A stretch of DNA of 64,000 bases from Terrimonas ginsenosidimutans (lineage in GTDB: Bacteria; Bacteroidota; Bacteroidia; Chitinophagales; Chitinophagaceae): NCBI RefSeq assembly GCF_022012415.1, contig NZ_JAKLTR010000004.1, positions 308,855 to 372,854 of the forward strand, written 5' to 3'. Made by a program: the position numbers and the translations under genes. This document shows positions 1 through 7,633 of this stretch, one piece after another. The notes under the pieces were generated by a model. The model searched no databases. It worked only from the letters and a program-made list of their open reading frames with translations, and was not told the DNA's origin. Every line of letters begins with the position of its first letter. The first letter of the stretch is position 1.

Positions 1-632
1 AAGGCGTACAACAGGGTATGCTGAAGCTGCTGGAAGGTACAGACGTACTGGTTCCACCCCAGGGCGGAAGAAAACACCCGGAGCAAAAGCTCATCAAGAT
101 CAATACGCAGAACATCCTGTTCATCTGCGGTGGAGCATTTGACGGCATCGATAAGATCATTGCAAGAAGGGTTCAGACCAATACGATCGGGTTCAACGTA
201 GACAAGACGCTGCAGGAAAACATGAAGAAGAACCTGCTTCGTTATGTCAACGCCACAGATCTGAAACAGTTTGGCCTTATTCCGGAATTGCTTGGCCGTC
301 TGCCGGTGGTTACCCATCTCGACCCGCTTGACGCAGAAACGTTAAGAGCGATCCTGACCCAGCCAAAGAATGCGTTGATGAAACAGTACAAGAAATTGTT
401 TGAACTGGAAGGCATCGATCTTACTATTGAAAATGATGTGCTGGATTTCATGGTAGAGCGTGCTGTTGAATACAAACTTGGCGCACGTGGCCTGAGAAGC
501 ATTTGCGAAGGCATCCTGACCGACGCAATGTTTGAACTGCCATCATCCAAGGAAACATCCTTTACACTCGACCTTGATTACGCAAAACGTAAATTTGATA
601 AGAGCAAACTCAGTCTGCTGAAAGTAGCCTGA
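1..632 (+). CDS. clpX: ATP-dependent Clp protease ATP-binding subunit ClpX, 3' end only
   Basis: This is the C-terminal part of ClpX, the AAA+ unfoldase that feeds substrates to ClpP in the cytoplasm. The frame is open from base 3, where it reads GVQQGMLKLLEGT, the ClpX stretch following Walker B, so the true start lies left of the window. The visible part includes the CGGAFDGIDKII segment, the LGRLPVV region (sensor 2 neighbourhood) and the small AAA+ domain with GARGLRSICEGIL. The N-terminal zinc-binding domain and Walker motifs are outside the window. The gene ends with TGA and is followed at once by an AT-rich repeat and a hairpin terminator. Identification is firm; only the missing 5' part limits it. 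Confidence 0.95.
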   Translation, partial: GVQQGMLKLLEGTDVLVPPQGGRKHPEQKLIKINTQNILFICGGAFDGIDKIIARRVQTNTIGFNVDKTLQENMKKNLLRYVNATDLKQFGLIPELLGRLPVVTHLDPLDAETLRAILTQPKNALMKQYKKLFELEGIDLTIENDVLDFMVERAVEYKLGARGLRSICEGILTDAMFELPSSKETSFTLDLDYAKRKFDKSKLSLLKVA

Positions 633-633
633 C

Positions 634-725
634 AAATTAAAAAGTAAAAATAACCTCGCTTAGGAACAGAGTTAACTCCGTCTTAAGCGAGGCTTTTTTT
701 AATTTTTACTTTTGAATTTTGACTT
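634..725. repeat. AT-rich AAAAGT-type repeat flanking the clpX terminator
   Basis: An AAATTAAAAAGTAAAAA stretch starts two bases after the clpX stop codon. Complementary T-rich words (TTTTTTTAATTT, TTTTTACTTTTG) follow on the right of the hairpin at about 694-725. The arrangement matches 14981-15081 and 56891-56976. The sense strand carries TAA several times in different frames. Confidence 0.5.
654..700 (+). terminator. Intrinsic terminator after clpX
   Basis: The 9-bp stem CCTCGCTTA (654-662) pairs with TAAGCGAGG (684-692) and is followed by CTTTTTTT. The loop holds a weaker inner AGTTAACT palindrome. It lies 22 bp beyond the clpX stop. Confidence 0.85.
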
Positions 726-757
726 CAAAAAATATTTCCAATTTAAAATCTCTTCTT

Positions 758-904
758 ATGCAGGAATTAATTGACAAACTGAAATCCGAAGCAGGCCTGA
801 CAGACGAGCAGGCTAAAAAAGCCATCGAATCTATCAAGAATTACGTCGTGGAAAAATTCCCAATGCTTGAAGGCGCTGTTGGTAGTCTTTTTGGCCAGGG
901 ATAA
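758..904 (+). CDS. Small acidic hypothetical protein (48 aa)
   Basis: A 48-residue open frame starting MQELIDKLKSEAGL and ending SLFGQG. The frame is open upstream to 719, but those bases belong to the T-rich repeat behind clpX, so I take the ATG at 758. The sequence reads as two amphipathic helices (DEQAKKAIESIKNYV) and a glycine-containing tail, reminiscent of small DUF2267/DUF2780-like helical proteins. I cannot assign a family with certainty. There is no signal peptide or membrane segment. Its own promoter must lie between the clpX terminator and 758. Function is unknown. Confidence 0.55.
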   Translation: MQELIDKLKSEAGLTDEQAKKAIESIKNYVVEKFPMLEGAVGSLFGQG

Positions 905-1030
905 TTAGCGGATATCTCTGCATTTCTTCCCTCTGGGGTTATTGGCGGCTTCGTAAGGAGACATTGCGCGGTTACATGCCTGTAATCCGAGAGTGATAAT
1001 CAGAACCAGCAGGATAATGCGTGTTTTCAT
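905..1030 (-). CDS. Very small lipoprotein (41 aa)
   Basis: Reading the minus strand from the ATG at 1030 gives a 41-residue protein. It starts MKTRIILLVLIITLGLQAC, a short charged N-terminus, a hydrophobic core and a lipobox-like LQAC at residues 16-19. A 22-residue mature tail with a basic end (RGKKCRDIR) follows. The arrangement fits a secreted, lipid-anchored micropeptide. It is convergent with the 48-aa gene and their stop codons touch at 904/905. Such tiny lipoproteins are usually missed by gene callers. No function can be given; the strong signal sequence is the only real evidence that it is a gene. Confidence 0.55.
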   Translation of the reverse strand: MKTRIILLVLIITLGLQACNRAMSPYEAANNPRGKKCRDIR

Positions 1031-1168
1031 AGATACCAGATTGATTTGTCGCTAAAATAATATCTGAAAGTGAAACATGCATTAGGATTATCCTTGTGAA
1101 ATATGCTTGCGGAGAATCGAAAGTTTACTACACTGACAGGATAGTTTTTTAACTCTATCTTCGTATGA

Positions 1169-1253
1169 AGTAAGGCAGAGAGTGCAGAGTCCCGCAAAGG
1201 AAGCGAAGACAATTTTAGCGTCCTTGGCGGGACTCTGCACTCTCTGCCTTACT
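1169..1253. repeat. Perfect 27-bp inverted repeat downstream of the aldo/keto reductase
   Basis: The arm AGTAAGGCAGAGAGTGCAG... (1169-1195) is the exact reverse complement of 1227-1253. The 31-bp spacer holds GCAAAGGAAGCGAAG, a word shared with the palindrome at 22171-22264. It begins 13 bp past the reductase stop codon (minus strand) and could fold as a long hairpin in that transcript. Confidence 0.8.
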
Positions 1254-1265
1254 CCTAAGCCTGAA

Positions 1266-2258
1266 CTACTTAAGAATCTCTTCAATCTCAGCAAGCTCCT
1301 CCGCCTCAAATCCCGTATTCCGCATTGCCTCAAGATTATCATCCAGCTGCTTCACAGAGCTGGCGCCGATGAGTACACTTGTTACCCGCCTGTCTTTTAA
1401 AACCCAAGCCAATGCCATCTGAGCGAGTGATTGTCCTCTTCTGATCGCAATTTCATTCAGCTTTTTTACTTTTTCTATTTTGTCTCCCGTTACATCTCCA
1501 ACCTGCAAGAATCCGTTTGGGTTGGCAGCCCTCGAATCTTCCGGGATGCCGTTTAAATACTTATTTGTCAGTAGTCCCTGCGCTAACGGAGAGAACGGAA
1601 TACAACCCACACCATATTCTTCCAGTACATCCAGCAACCCTTCTTCCACCCAACGTACAAACATCGAATATTTGGGCTGATGGATCACACAGGGTGTTCC
1701 TAATTGCTTCAATACAGTAAAAGCTTCCTTTGACTGTTCTGCACTATAATTTGAGATCCCCACATACAAGGCTTTTCCAGAACGAACGGCGTGGTCCAGC
1801 GCCTGCATGGTTTCTTCAATCGGTGTATTAGGATCCGGGCGATGAGAATAGAAAATATCTACATACTCAAGATCCATTCTTTTCAGACTTTGATCAAGAC
1901 TGGAAAGAAGATACTTGCGCGAACCCCAGTCGCCATATGCTCCAGGCCACATTGTATAACCCGCTTTGGAAGAAATGATCAATTCATCGCGCAGATAACC
2001 GCTAAAGTCCTTACGCAGTATTTTACTAAAATTCTCTTCTGCGGACCCCGGAGGGGGGCCGTAGTTATTAGCCAGGTCAAAGTGTGTAATGCCTTTATCG
2101 AACGCATGGCGGATGATAGCACGGCCGTTTTTAAAATCATCCACATCACCGAAGTTGTGCCACAAGCCAAGAGACACAGCAGGAAGTTTCAGACCGCTTT
2201 TACCGCAGTGATTGTATTGCATGTGATCGTATCGGGAGGAGGAAGGAGTGTAAGACAT
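1266..2258 (-). CDS. yghZ: Aldo/keto reductase, L-glyceraldehyde 3-phosphate reductase (YghZ) type
   Basis: A cytoplasmic NADPH-dependent TIM-barrel reductase of 330 aa, close to the usual length of the YghZ/GPR group. The catalytic tetrad is visible: Asp61 and Tyr66 in HFDLANNYGPPPGSAE, Lys98 in ISSKAGYTMWPG, and His139 in YSHRPDPNTP. The WPG and GPPPGSAE stretches are typical of enzymes that reduce L-glyceraldehyde 3-phosphate or methylglyoxal. The C-terminus holds the cofactor-binding LIGASSVKQL motif. It follows the GH9 gene on the same strand after a 192-bp gap in which I see no further gene, so it may be read with the mannan locus or independently. The subfamily call is likely; the physiological substrate is not proven. 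Confidence 0.88.
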   Translation of the reverse strand: MSYTPSSSRYDHMQYNHCGKSGLKLPAVSLGLWHNFGDVDDFKNGRAIIRHAFDKGITHFDLANNYGPPPGSAEENFSKILRKDFSGYLRDELIISSKAGYTMWPGAYGDWGSRKYLLSSLDQSLKRMDLEYVDIFYSHRPDPNTPIEETMQALDHAVRSGKALYVGISNYSAEQSKEAFTVLKQLGTPCVIHQPKYSMFVRWVEEGLLDVLEEYGVGCIPFSPLAQGLLTNKYLNGIPEDSRAANPNGFLQVGDVTGDKIEKVKKLNEIAIRRGQSLAQMALAWVLKDRRVTSVLIGASSVKQLDDNLEAMRNTGFEAEELAEIEEILK

Positions 2259-2450
2259 GATGGACTAATTTTGATACGCTAATTTCGCGAATTACGGGAT
2301 ACCATCAGCCTTTAAAGAAAGAAGAAGGATACTGCCATCCCTAACGGAGATGGCAAACCTAAATGCTCGTTAACGATTACCGGCTTACCCGTTTGCTTTT
2401 CCTGTAAGAGTTCGGTAGAAGTGAAACTGTCTCAATTGCATGTTACTTTA

Positions 2451-4193
2451 TCATCGTTTGTTCATCAACGCTTCCATTGCCGCAGCCAGGTAAACAAAGG
2501 GCGCATTCCAGTTGATCGCAATTTCATTTGATGCATAAGAACAGGCTACATCTGTATACATGGTTTCTGCCTCGGTAAATCGGTATTCACATTTATCCTG
2601 TACTATGGCTTTCGAATTCGGTCCCCCGGCAAGTAAGCCTGGTACAGGCGCATCAATATCATCCGCCATTGATGGACGGTGATGGGGATGTTTCGTTGAT
2701 TGCTTTCCAAAGCCGGTTAGAAATGAATAACCGGTCGCATTGCGGCCAAGTAAGTAATCCAGGTTGGCTAATGCGCCATGCAAATACTTTTCTTCGCCGC
2801 TTATGAAGTAAGCATTTACCAGTAACCAACCCTGGTTGGCGGCAACCGCGTTACTCCCCCAAATAAAATCTGTCTTTTTGCCCCCCATGGGCGTACAGAA
2901 TGCATTGCGCTTTGAACCTTCGGTTAATTCATTTGCCAAACGAAGCACGAGTGCATGAACCGGTTGCGACATATCCTTTCCCAGCGGACGTTTTGACGCA
3001 AAGCGAATCAGGCTGAAGCTTCCCAGCATACCGACATCCGGCCATCCTGGCAATACGTTCACCGCATCACTGTATTTCTTTACCGCCTCTGCATAAAGAT
3101 CTTTGCCCGTAGTGATGTACAATTCCACCCCGGCCCAATACCATTCATCTTTAAAAGAACGGTCGCCATATCCCCCAGTAGAGATCTCCGGTTTGAACGT
3201 TTTATTCATCAGGTCCTGGTTATAGGCAAGCGCAGGATTTTCGATCGACCAGTTCCAGGCTTTTATGGAAGCGGTAAGACAGCTGTCACTAAGACCGGGA
3301 AGCTGCTTTTTGTACTTTGCAAACACCCGGGATGCCTGCGCTGTTACTGCTGCAAAATCAAGAGTTGCCGCAGTTCCCTTTTGTACTACATATCTTGGCT
3401 TATTAGCCGCATCTGGCATGATAATACCATCAAATCCAGCATTTGTACACTTATTGTATACGCCTCCGTCATATGGATCCTGCATTGTCAGCATCCAGCG
3501 AAGATTGTACAACACCTCATCCAACAGATCCGGAATGCCATTTTTTGACTCGGGGATATTGGTAGAAAGCGAGTCGAAATAATCAGGAAAATCTTCATAG
3601 GCAGAAAGCAGTGTACCCATGGTGATACCAGAATTGACGATATACTTATTGTAATCACCGGCATCATACCAACCTCCAGGTGTAGAGATCACTGCCCCTT
3701 CCGGCCTTTTTGCAGTAGCGGCTGATGCATGTATAATTATTGAAGTATCGGGATGACCTGCCGGTCTTGCCCATATTCCCGCATACTGTTTATCCAGCGG
3801 CATTGATACCCGCTGAAAATAATATCCTTTAACTGCCGCTGCAGCAGCTTCGCGATGAATGGTTGGATCAACTGAGAAATAAGCAGGGCTATCAATTCCC
3901 GGCACAACGATCTTGTAATGACCCGGCTTCGTTAAGCCTGTGAATACAATCTCCTGGCATTGCAGCGAAGAATTAGAGGACGGTACAACGCCCTCCGGCT
4001 TTCCGGCACTCACCTCTTTTGCATCGGCGAGATTGACGATATAAAAACGTTCAGCTTTACCTCCCGTAACGATCGCCTTTTTGGGGCCGTTGGGATAAAA
4101 ACCGATCTGATTGCATAAAACCGCCGGTTGCTGGGCTGAAACCTGCAGTAAACCAGTTATCAGTCCAACAAGAATGAGATAAGGTCTAAACAT
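2451..4193 (-). CDS. Glycoside hydrolase family 9 (endoglucanase-type) enzyme
   Basis: A 580-aa secreted GH9 enzyme: a Sec signal (residues 1-20, ending VSAQ), a CelD-type Ig-like domain (about 23-108, starting VLCNQIGFYPNGPKKA), and an (alpha/alpha)6 barrel. Catalytic features are present: Asp177 and Asp180 in GGWYDAGDYNKY, the HPHHRP motif at 502-507, and the proton donor Glu557 in NEIAINWNAP. GH9 enzymes invert beta-1,4-glucosidic bonds; some act on glucomannan. It is the last sugar-acting gene of the minus-strand mannan locus, 81 bp after the esterase. In this setting an action on glucose-containing stretches of glucomannan is a reasonable inference; endo versus exo action cannot be told. 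Confidence 0.93.
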   Translation of the reverse strand: MFRPYLILVGLITGLLQVSAQQPAVLCNQIGFYPNGPKKAIVTGGKAERFYIVNLADAKEVSAGKPEGVVPSSNSSLQCQEIVFTGLTKPGHYKIVVPGIDSPAYFSVDPTIHREAAAAAVKGYYFQRVSMPLDKQYAGIWARPAGHPDTSIIIHASAATAKRPEGAVISTPGGWYDAGDYNKYIVNSGITMGTLLSAYEDFPDYFDSLSTNIPESKNGIPDLLDEVLYNLRWMLTMQDPYDGGVYNKCTNAGFDGIIMPDAANKPRYVVQKGTAATLDFAAVTAQASRVFAKYKKQLPGLSDSCLTASIKAWNWSIENPALAYNQDLMNKTFKPEISTGGYGDRSFKDEWYWAGVELYITTGKDLYAEAVKKYSDAVNVLPGWPDVGMLGSFSLIRFASKRPLGKDMSQPVHALVLRLANELTEGSKRNAFCTPMGGKKTDFIWGSNAVAANQGWLLVNAYFISGEEKYLHGALANLDYLLGRNATGYSFLTGFGKQSTKHPHHRPSMADDIDAPVPGLLAGGPNSKAIVQDKCEYRFTEAETMYTDVACSYASNEIAINWNAPFVYLAAAMEALMNKR

Positions 4194-4274
4194 GTCCTTT
4201 ATCGTTTTCAGGTGAAAGATAGGATCAGTAAACTGAAAACGATCATAATGAAAGCTTATTTTATACCCCTGATC

Positions 4275-5381
4275 TCACCATTTCATGAGTTCGCGCAGGA
4301 AAACGGTCAGCTCCCCCGCAATCTCCTGATGCTCTTCCAGGGAAGGATGTTCCCCGCAGCCCCTGCTATACCGTTTTGAAAAGAAGTACGTATGAACATT
4401 ACTGTCTGCTTTATTCACCTCTTTCGTTATTGCTGCAAGATATTTCTTCAATACCGGCATGAGCTGATCGTTTGCCATCGGGCTCGTCAGACAGACGATC
4501 GTTGCCGAAGGATAGTGTTTGCGTAATGTCTTTATAAATAAAATATAGTTACTGCAGAAAGTTGCTGAGTCCTGGATGCCATCATTCTGGCCAAGGCAAA
4601 CGGATACGACATCCGGCTGGTAGTTTGTAAAATTCCAGTCGACCGAATCGTCGCGCATATTTACTTTATCAAAAACCTGTGGCATGATCACTTTCATTTC
4701 ACAACAACTGTGCATTAATCCTATACCTGAAACAGATGAAAGATGATATTGCGCGTTCATCGATCTTGCAGCAATCGCGCCATAGCTTTGGTATGCATTG
4801 TGCTGATCATACCAAACACCTTTGCCGCAGGGAATTTCAGATTCATCACTTCCCATTCCACTTGTAATGGAATTACCAATGAACTCGATCTTTCTTTTCA
4901 TTGGAGGAGGAAGCGGCACTAGTTTCTGACAACTGATCCCGGCAAAGCGCATATAGCCGATACCGGCCTCCGTATTCTTGCAGAAAAAGACGCGATGAAT
5001 TCCGGGGCCGGCATCTGTTGCAACGAGGATCGTATCCCGCTTTGTTTTCATTTGCAAGCGTTGCTCTTTCCCATCTACTACCAATTCGAAATAATTATGC
5101 GAATCACCCCATAGCATTTCATCCTCCAGGATCAGTATACAGCTATCGCCTTCAAATGCCCACTCAATGTATACCCCGGGCTGCCAGAACTTTGGTTTCA
5201 ATTTATCAGAAAAATCAATTCTGCCTGTGTACCGGATCAGAGGATCATCTGCCTGGTAAAAGTTCAATGTGGAGTCTTTCTTCTTTCCGTCCCCGCATGC
5301 AGTCAAGGAGATATTTACAAAGACGCCACAGGCCATCAGCATTAATACACCCAAGCCCGTGATCAACCGATTATTCAGCAT
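4275..5381 (-). CDS. SGNH-type carbohydrate esterase lipoprotein, CE2-like acetyl esterase
   Basis: A 368-aa lipoprotein with lipobox LTAC (Cys29), an N-terminal jelly-roll domain (about 40-155) and a C-terminal SGNH hydrolase domain. The catalytic Ser171 sits in EFIGNSITSG, the LGQND block is present, and the catalytic His345 is in GEHPSLEEH. This two-domain order is that of CE2 acetyl-xylan/glucomannan esterases. I start at the ATG at 5381, which overlaps the end of the GH3 gene by 11 bp, rather than at the GTG at 5405. The shorter start gives a proper lipoprotein signal and suggests translational coupling. It would remove acetyl groups from mannan or glucomannan so the glycosidases can work. 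The exact substrate is inferred from context. Confidence 0.85.
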   Translation of the reverse strand: MLNNRLITGLGVLMLMACGVFVNISLTACGDGKKKDSTLNFYQADDPLIRYTGRIDFSDKLKPKFWQPGVYIEWAFEGDSCILILEDEMLWGDSHNYFELVVDGKEQRLQMKTKRDTILVATDAGPGIHRVFFCKNTEAGIGYMRFAGISCQKLVPLPPPMKRKIEFIGNSITSGMGSDESEIPCGKGVWYDQHNAYQSYGAIAARSMNAQYHLSSVSGIGLMHSCCEMKVIMPQVFDKVNMRDDSVDWNFTNYQPDVVSVCLGQNDGIQDSATFCSNYILFIKTLRKHYPSATIVCLTSPMANDQLMPVLKKYLAAITKEVNKADSNVHTYFFSKRYSRGCGEHPSLEEHQEIAGELTVFLRELMKW

Positions 5382-7623
5382 AGTTGAAAGATGCTTTTTT
5401 ATCACCGATCATTAATTCGAATTCGCCGGGTTCTGTCACTGTTTTCAGTTGTGCGTTTACAAAAGACAGATCAGCCCGCGTGATGCTAAAACTCACTGCT
5501 TTGCTTTCTCCGGGTTTAAGTTCGATCTTTTCGAAGGCCCGTAATCTTTTCACACATGGCGTAATACTGGCGTAAAGATCCCGGCTGTAGAGTTCTACCG
5601 TATGCTTCCCCTGCCGATCGCCGGTATTAGTAATTGTAACAGATACAGTTATTGGCTGTGAGCCTTTCAACGTGGCTGCACTCAGTTTGATATCGCTGTA
5701 AGCAAAACTGGTATAGCTAAGCCCGTGACCAAACGGGAACAATGGATCATAACCATCCCAGGTAACATCCGAATTCAGGATCTCCCTTTTCTCTTCCGTG
5801 TGTTTGCGATCATACAAAACAATTTCGCCCATGCTCTTTGGATAGCTGAAGGGAAGTTTGCCGTCAGGATTGTAATCGCCGAACAAAACATCAGCAACAG
5901 CTTCAGCAGTCTTTCTTCCGCTCCAGTAAGCCATGAGAATGCCCTTTACAGATGGAGCCAGCTGAGTGATAAACAAAGGACGTCCCTCGGTCAGTATTAG
6001 AACAACAGGCTTACCGGTGTTGATGGCAGCTTTTACCAATTGGGACTGCTTCTCCGGCAATGCAAGATCGCGGGTATTGCCCGGGCTTTCAGCGTAGGCA
6101 TTTTCGCCGATGCATAAAATGATTGCATCAGCATTCTGAGCTGACTGCTTCAGTGCTGTTGTATCATAATTTGACGCATGATCAAATCCTTTACCAGAAG
6201 AAGTGATCACATGATCAGCACCAAGCTTATCAGCGATCGCCTGAAGAATGGTTTTAGATCCTGCAGGATACCAGCGTTCGTCATTCCCCTGCCATGTATA
6301 ACTCCAGCAACCGTTCAATGCACTGATGCTTTGTGCAGAAGGACCTGCGACAAGGACGCGTGCATTCTTTGAAAGTGGTAACGTATTGTTAGTATTCTGT
6401 AACAGGGTCATTGCCTCACGGGCTGATTGCAAAGCAACATCCTGGTAAGAAGGAGATCCGAATTTCGCAATAGCCGCTTTTTCCGGATAAGGATCATCAA
6501 ATAACCCAGTTTTAAATTTCAGCAACAGGATCCTTCGTACGGCATCGTTTATTCTGGCAACCGGTACTTTTCCTTTTTTCACCGCTTCGATAAGCAGGTC
6601 ATAAAAAGAATAATCAGAAGGAACCATGCTCATATCGATACCGGCATTTACCCCCATCGCCACTGCATCCATTGGCGTTGCCGCCACGCGATGAATGGTA
6701 TGCAAACGAATAATATCTTCCCAATCCGTAACGATCAGGCCCTCGAATTTCAGTTCTTTACGCAACAGATCCGTGAGCAGGTATTTGCTTGCATGAACGG
6801 GAACGCCATTGATCTCACTTGAATTGATCATGATCGTTGAAGAACCGGCTTTGACCGCTGCGCGGAATTGTGGCAGATAGTATTCGCGCATTTCGATCTC
6901 CGGAAGATAGATCGGTGTTCTGTCTTTACCCGTTCGTGATGCAGAATATCCCAGAAAATGCTTCATGCAACTCGCCACAGAGGTTGTTTTTTTCAATCCA
7001 TCTTCTTCATATGCACGGATAGCCGCGACACCCATTGTTGTACCGATGAATACATCTTCACCGTAGGTTTCCGCGAATCGCGACCATAGGGGTTGGCGTC
7101 CAATATCAAGGACCGGAGCAAAGTTCCATCTCACGCCGGACGCACGAAGTTCCGCCGCAGTGATTTTGCTGACGGCTGCTGTCAGTGAAGGATTACGCGT
7201 AGCTGCCATAGCTATATTCTGAGGAAACAATGTTGCATCAAGAGTATAGGTTTGTCCGTGGATGGCATCAAGCCCATAGATCACCGGGATCTTCAACCTT
7301 GTTTTCTTTGCTTCATCCTGGATCTGCGAAATCACCTGATGCCAGGTTGCAAGAGGCAGGGCATGTGCTGTTGTATTCAGGATGGAGCCTACATGATGGT
7401 CTGTTACTGCCTTTTTAACTTCAGCCGGATCAAGTGAACCGTCTTCATTTCCCCAGCCGCCTTTCGCGATCACCGCAAGCGTCACCTGCGTCATCTGGCC
7501 AACCTTTTCTTCGAGCGTCATACCCCGAAGAATGCTTTCGGTCTTTTGTATCTCCTGAGCGGTTTGAGCCTGTATTTTTAACAGGAGTAACAAAGACAAC
7601 GCAGTAACAAAAATTCTTTTCAT
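5371..7623 (-). CDS. Glycoside hydrolase family 3 beta-glucosidase (BglX-like)
   Basis: A 750-aa secreted or periplasmic GH3 enzyme with the full BglX arrangement. It has a Sec signal (residues 1-20, ending KIQAQ), the TIM barrel with KHFLGYS and nucleophile Asp300 in LIVTDWEDI, the alpha/beta sandwich domain (about 410-600), and a C-terminal Fn3-like domain (VSVTITNTGDRQGKHTVELY). Family members split beta-linked glucose, sometimes mannose, from oligosaccharide ends. It starts 10 bp after the GH-A lipoprotein gene and overlaps the esterase gene, so all three are surely co-transcribed. In the locus it would trim glucose (or mannose) from glucomannan oligosaccharides. The family is certain, the preferred sugar is not. 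Confidence 0.93.
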   Translation of the reverse strand: MKRIFVTALSLLLLLKIQAQTAQEIQKTESILRGMTLEEKVGQMTQVTLAVIAKGGWGNEDGSLDPAEVKKAVTDHHVGSILNTTAHALPLATWHQVISQIQDEAKKTRLKIPVIYGLDAIHGQTYTLDATLFPQNIAMAATRNPSLTAAVSKITAAELRASGVRWNFAPVLDIGRQPLWSRFAETYGEDVFIGTTMGVAAIRAYEEDGLKKTTSVASCMKHFLGYSASRTGKDRTPIYLPEIEMREYYLPQFRAAVKAGSSTIMINSSEINGVPVHASKYLLTDLLRKELKFEGLIVTDWEDIIRLHTIHRVAATPMDAVAMGVNAGIDMSMVPSDYSFYDLLIEAVKKGKVPVARINDAVRRILLLKFKTGLFDDPYPEKAAIAKFGSPSYQDVALQSAREAMTLLQNTNNTLPLSKNARVLVAGPSAQSISALNGCWSYTWQGNDERWYPAGSKTILQAIADKLGADHVITSSGKGFDHASNYDTTALKQSAQNADAIILCIGENAYAESPGNTRDLALPEKQSQLVKAAINTGKPVVLILTEGRPLFITQLAPSVKGILMAYWSGRKTAEAVADVLFGDYNPDGKLPFSYPKSMGEIVLYDRKHTEEKREILNSDVTWDGYDPLFPFGHGLSYTSFAYSDIKLSAATLKGSQPITVSVTITNTGDRQGKHTVELYSRDLYASITPCVKRLRAFEKIELKPGESKAVSFSITRADLSFVNAQLKTVTEPGEFELMIGDKKASFNYAE

Positions 7624-7633
7624 TGAAGAAGGT

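Noticed and set aside
1791..2282. 163-aa plus-strand frame opposite the aldo/keto reductase
   Set aside because: Antisense shadow of a gene with an intact catalytic tetrad.
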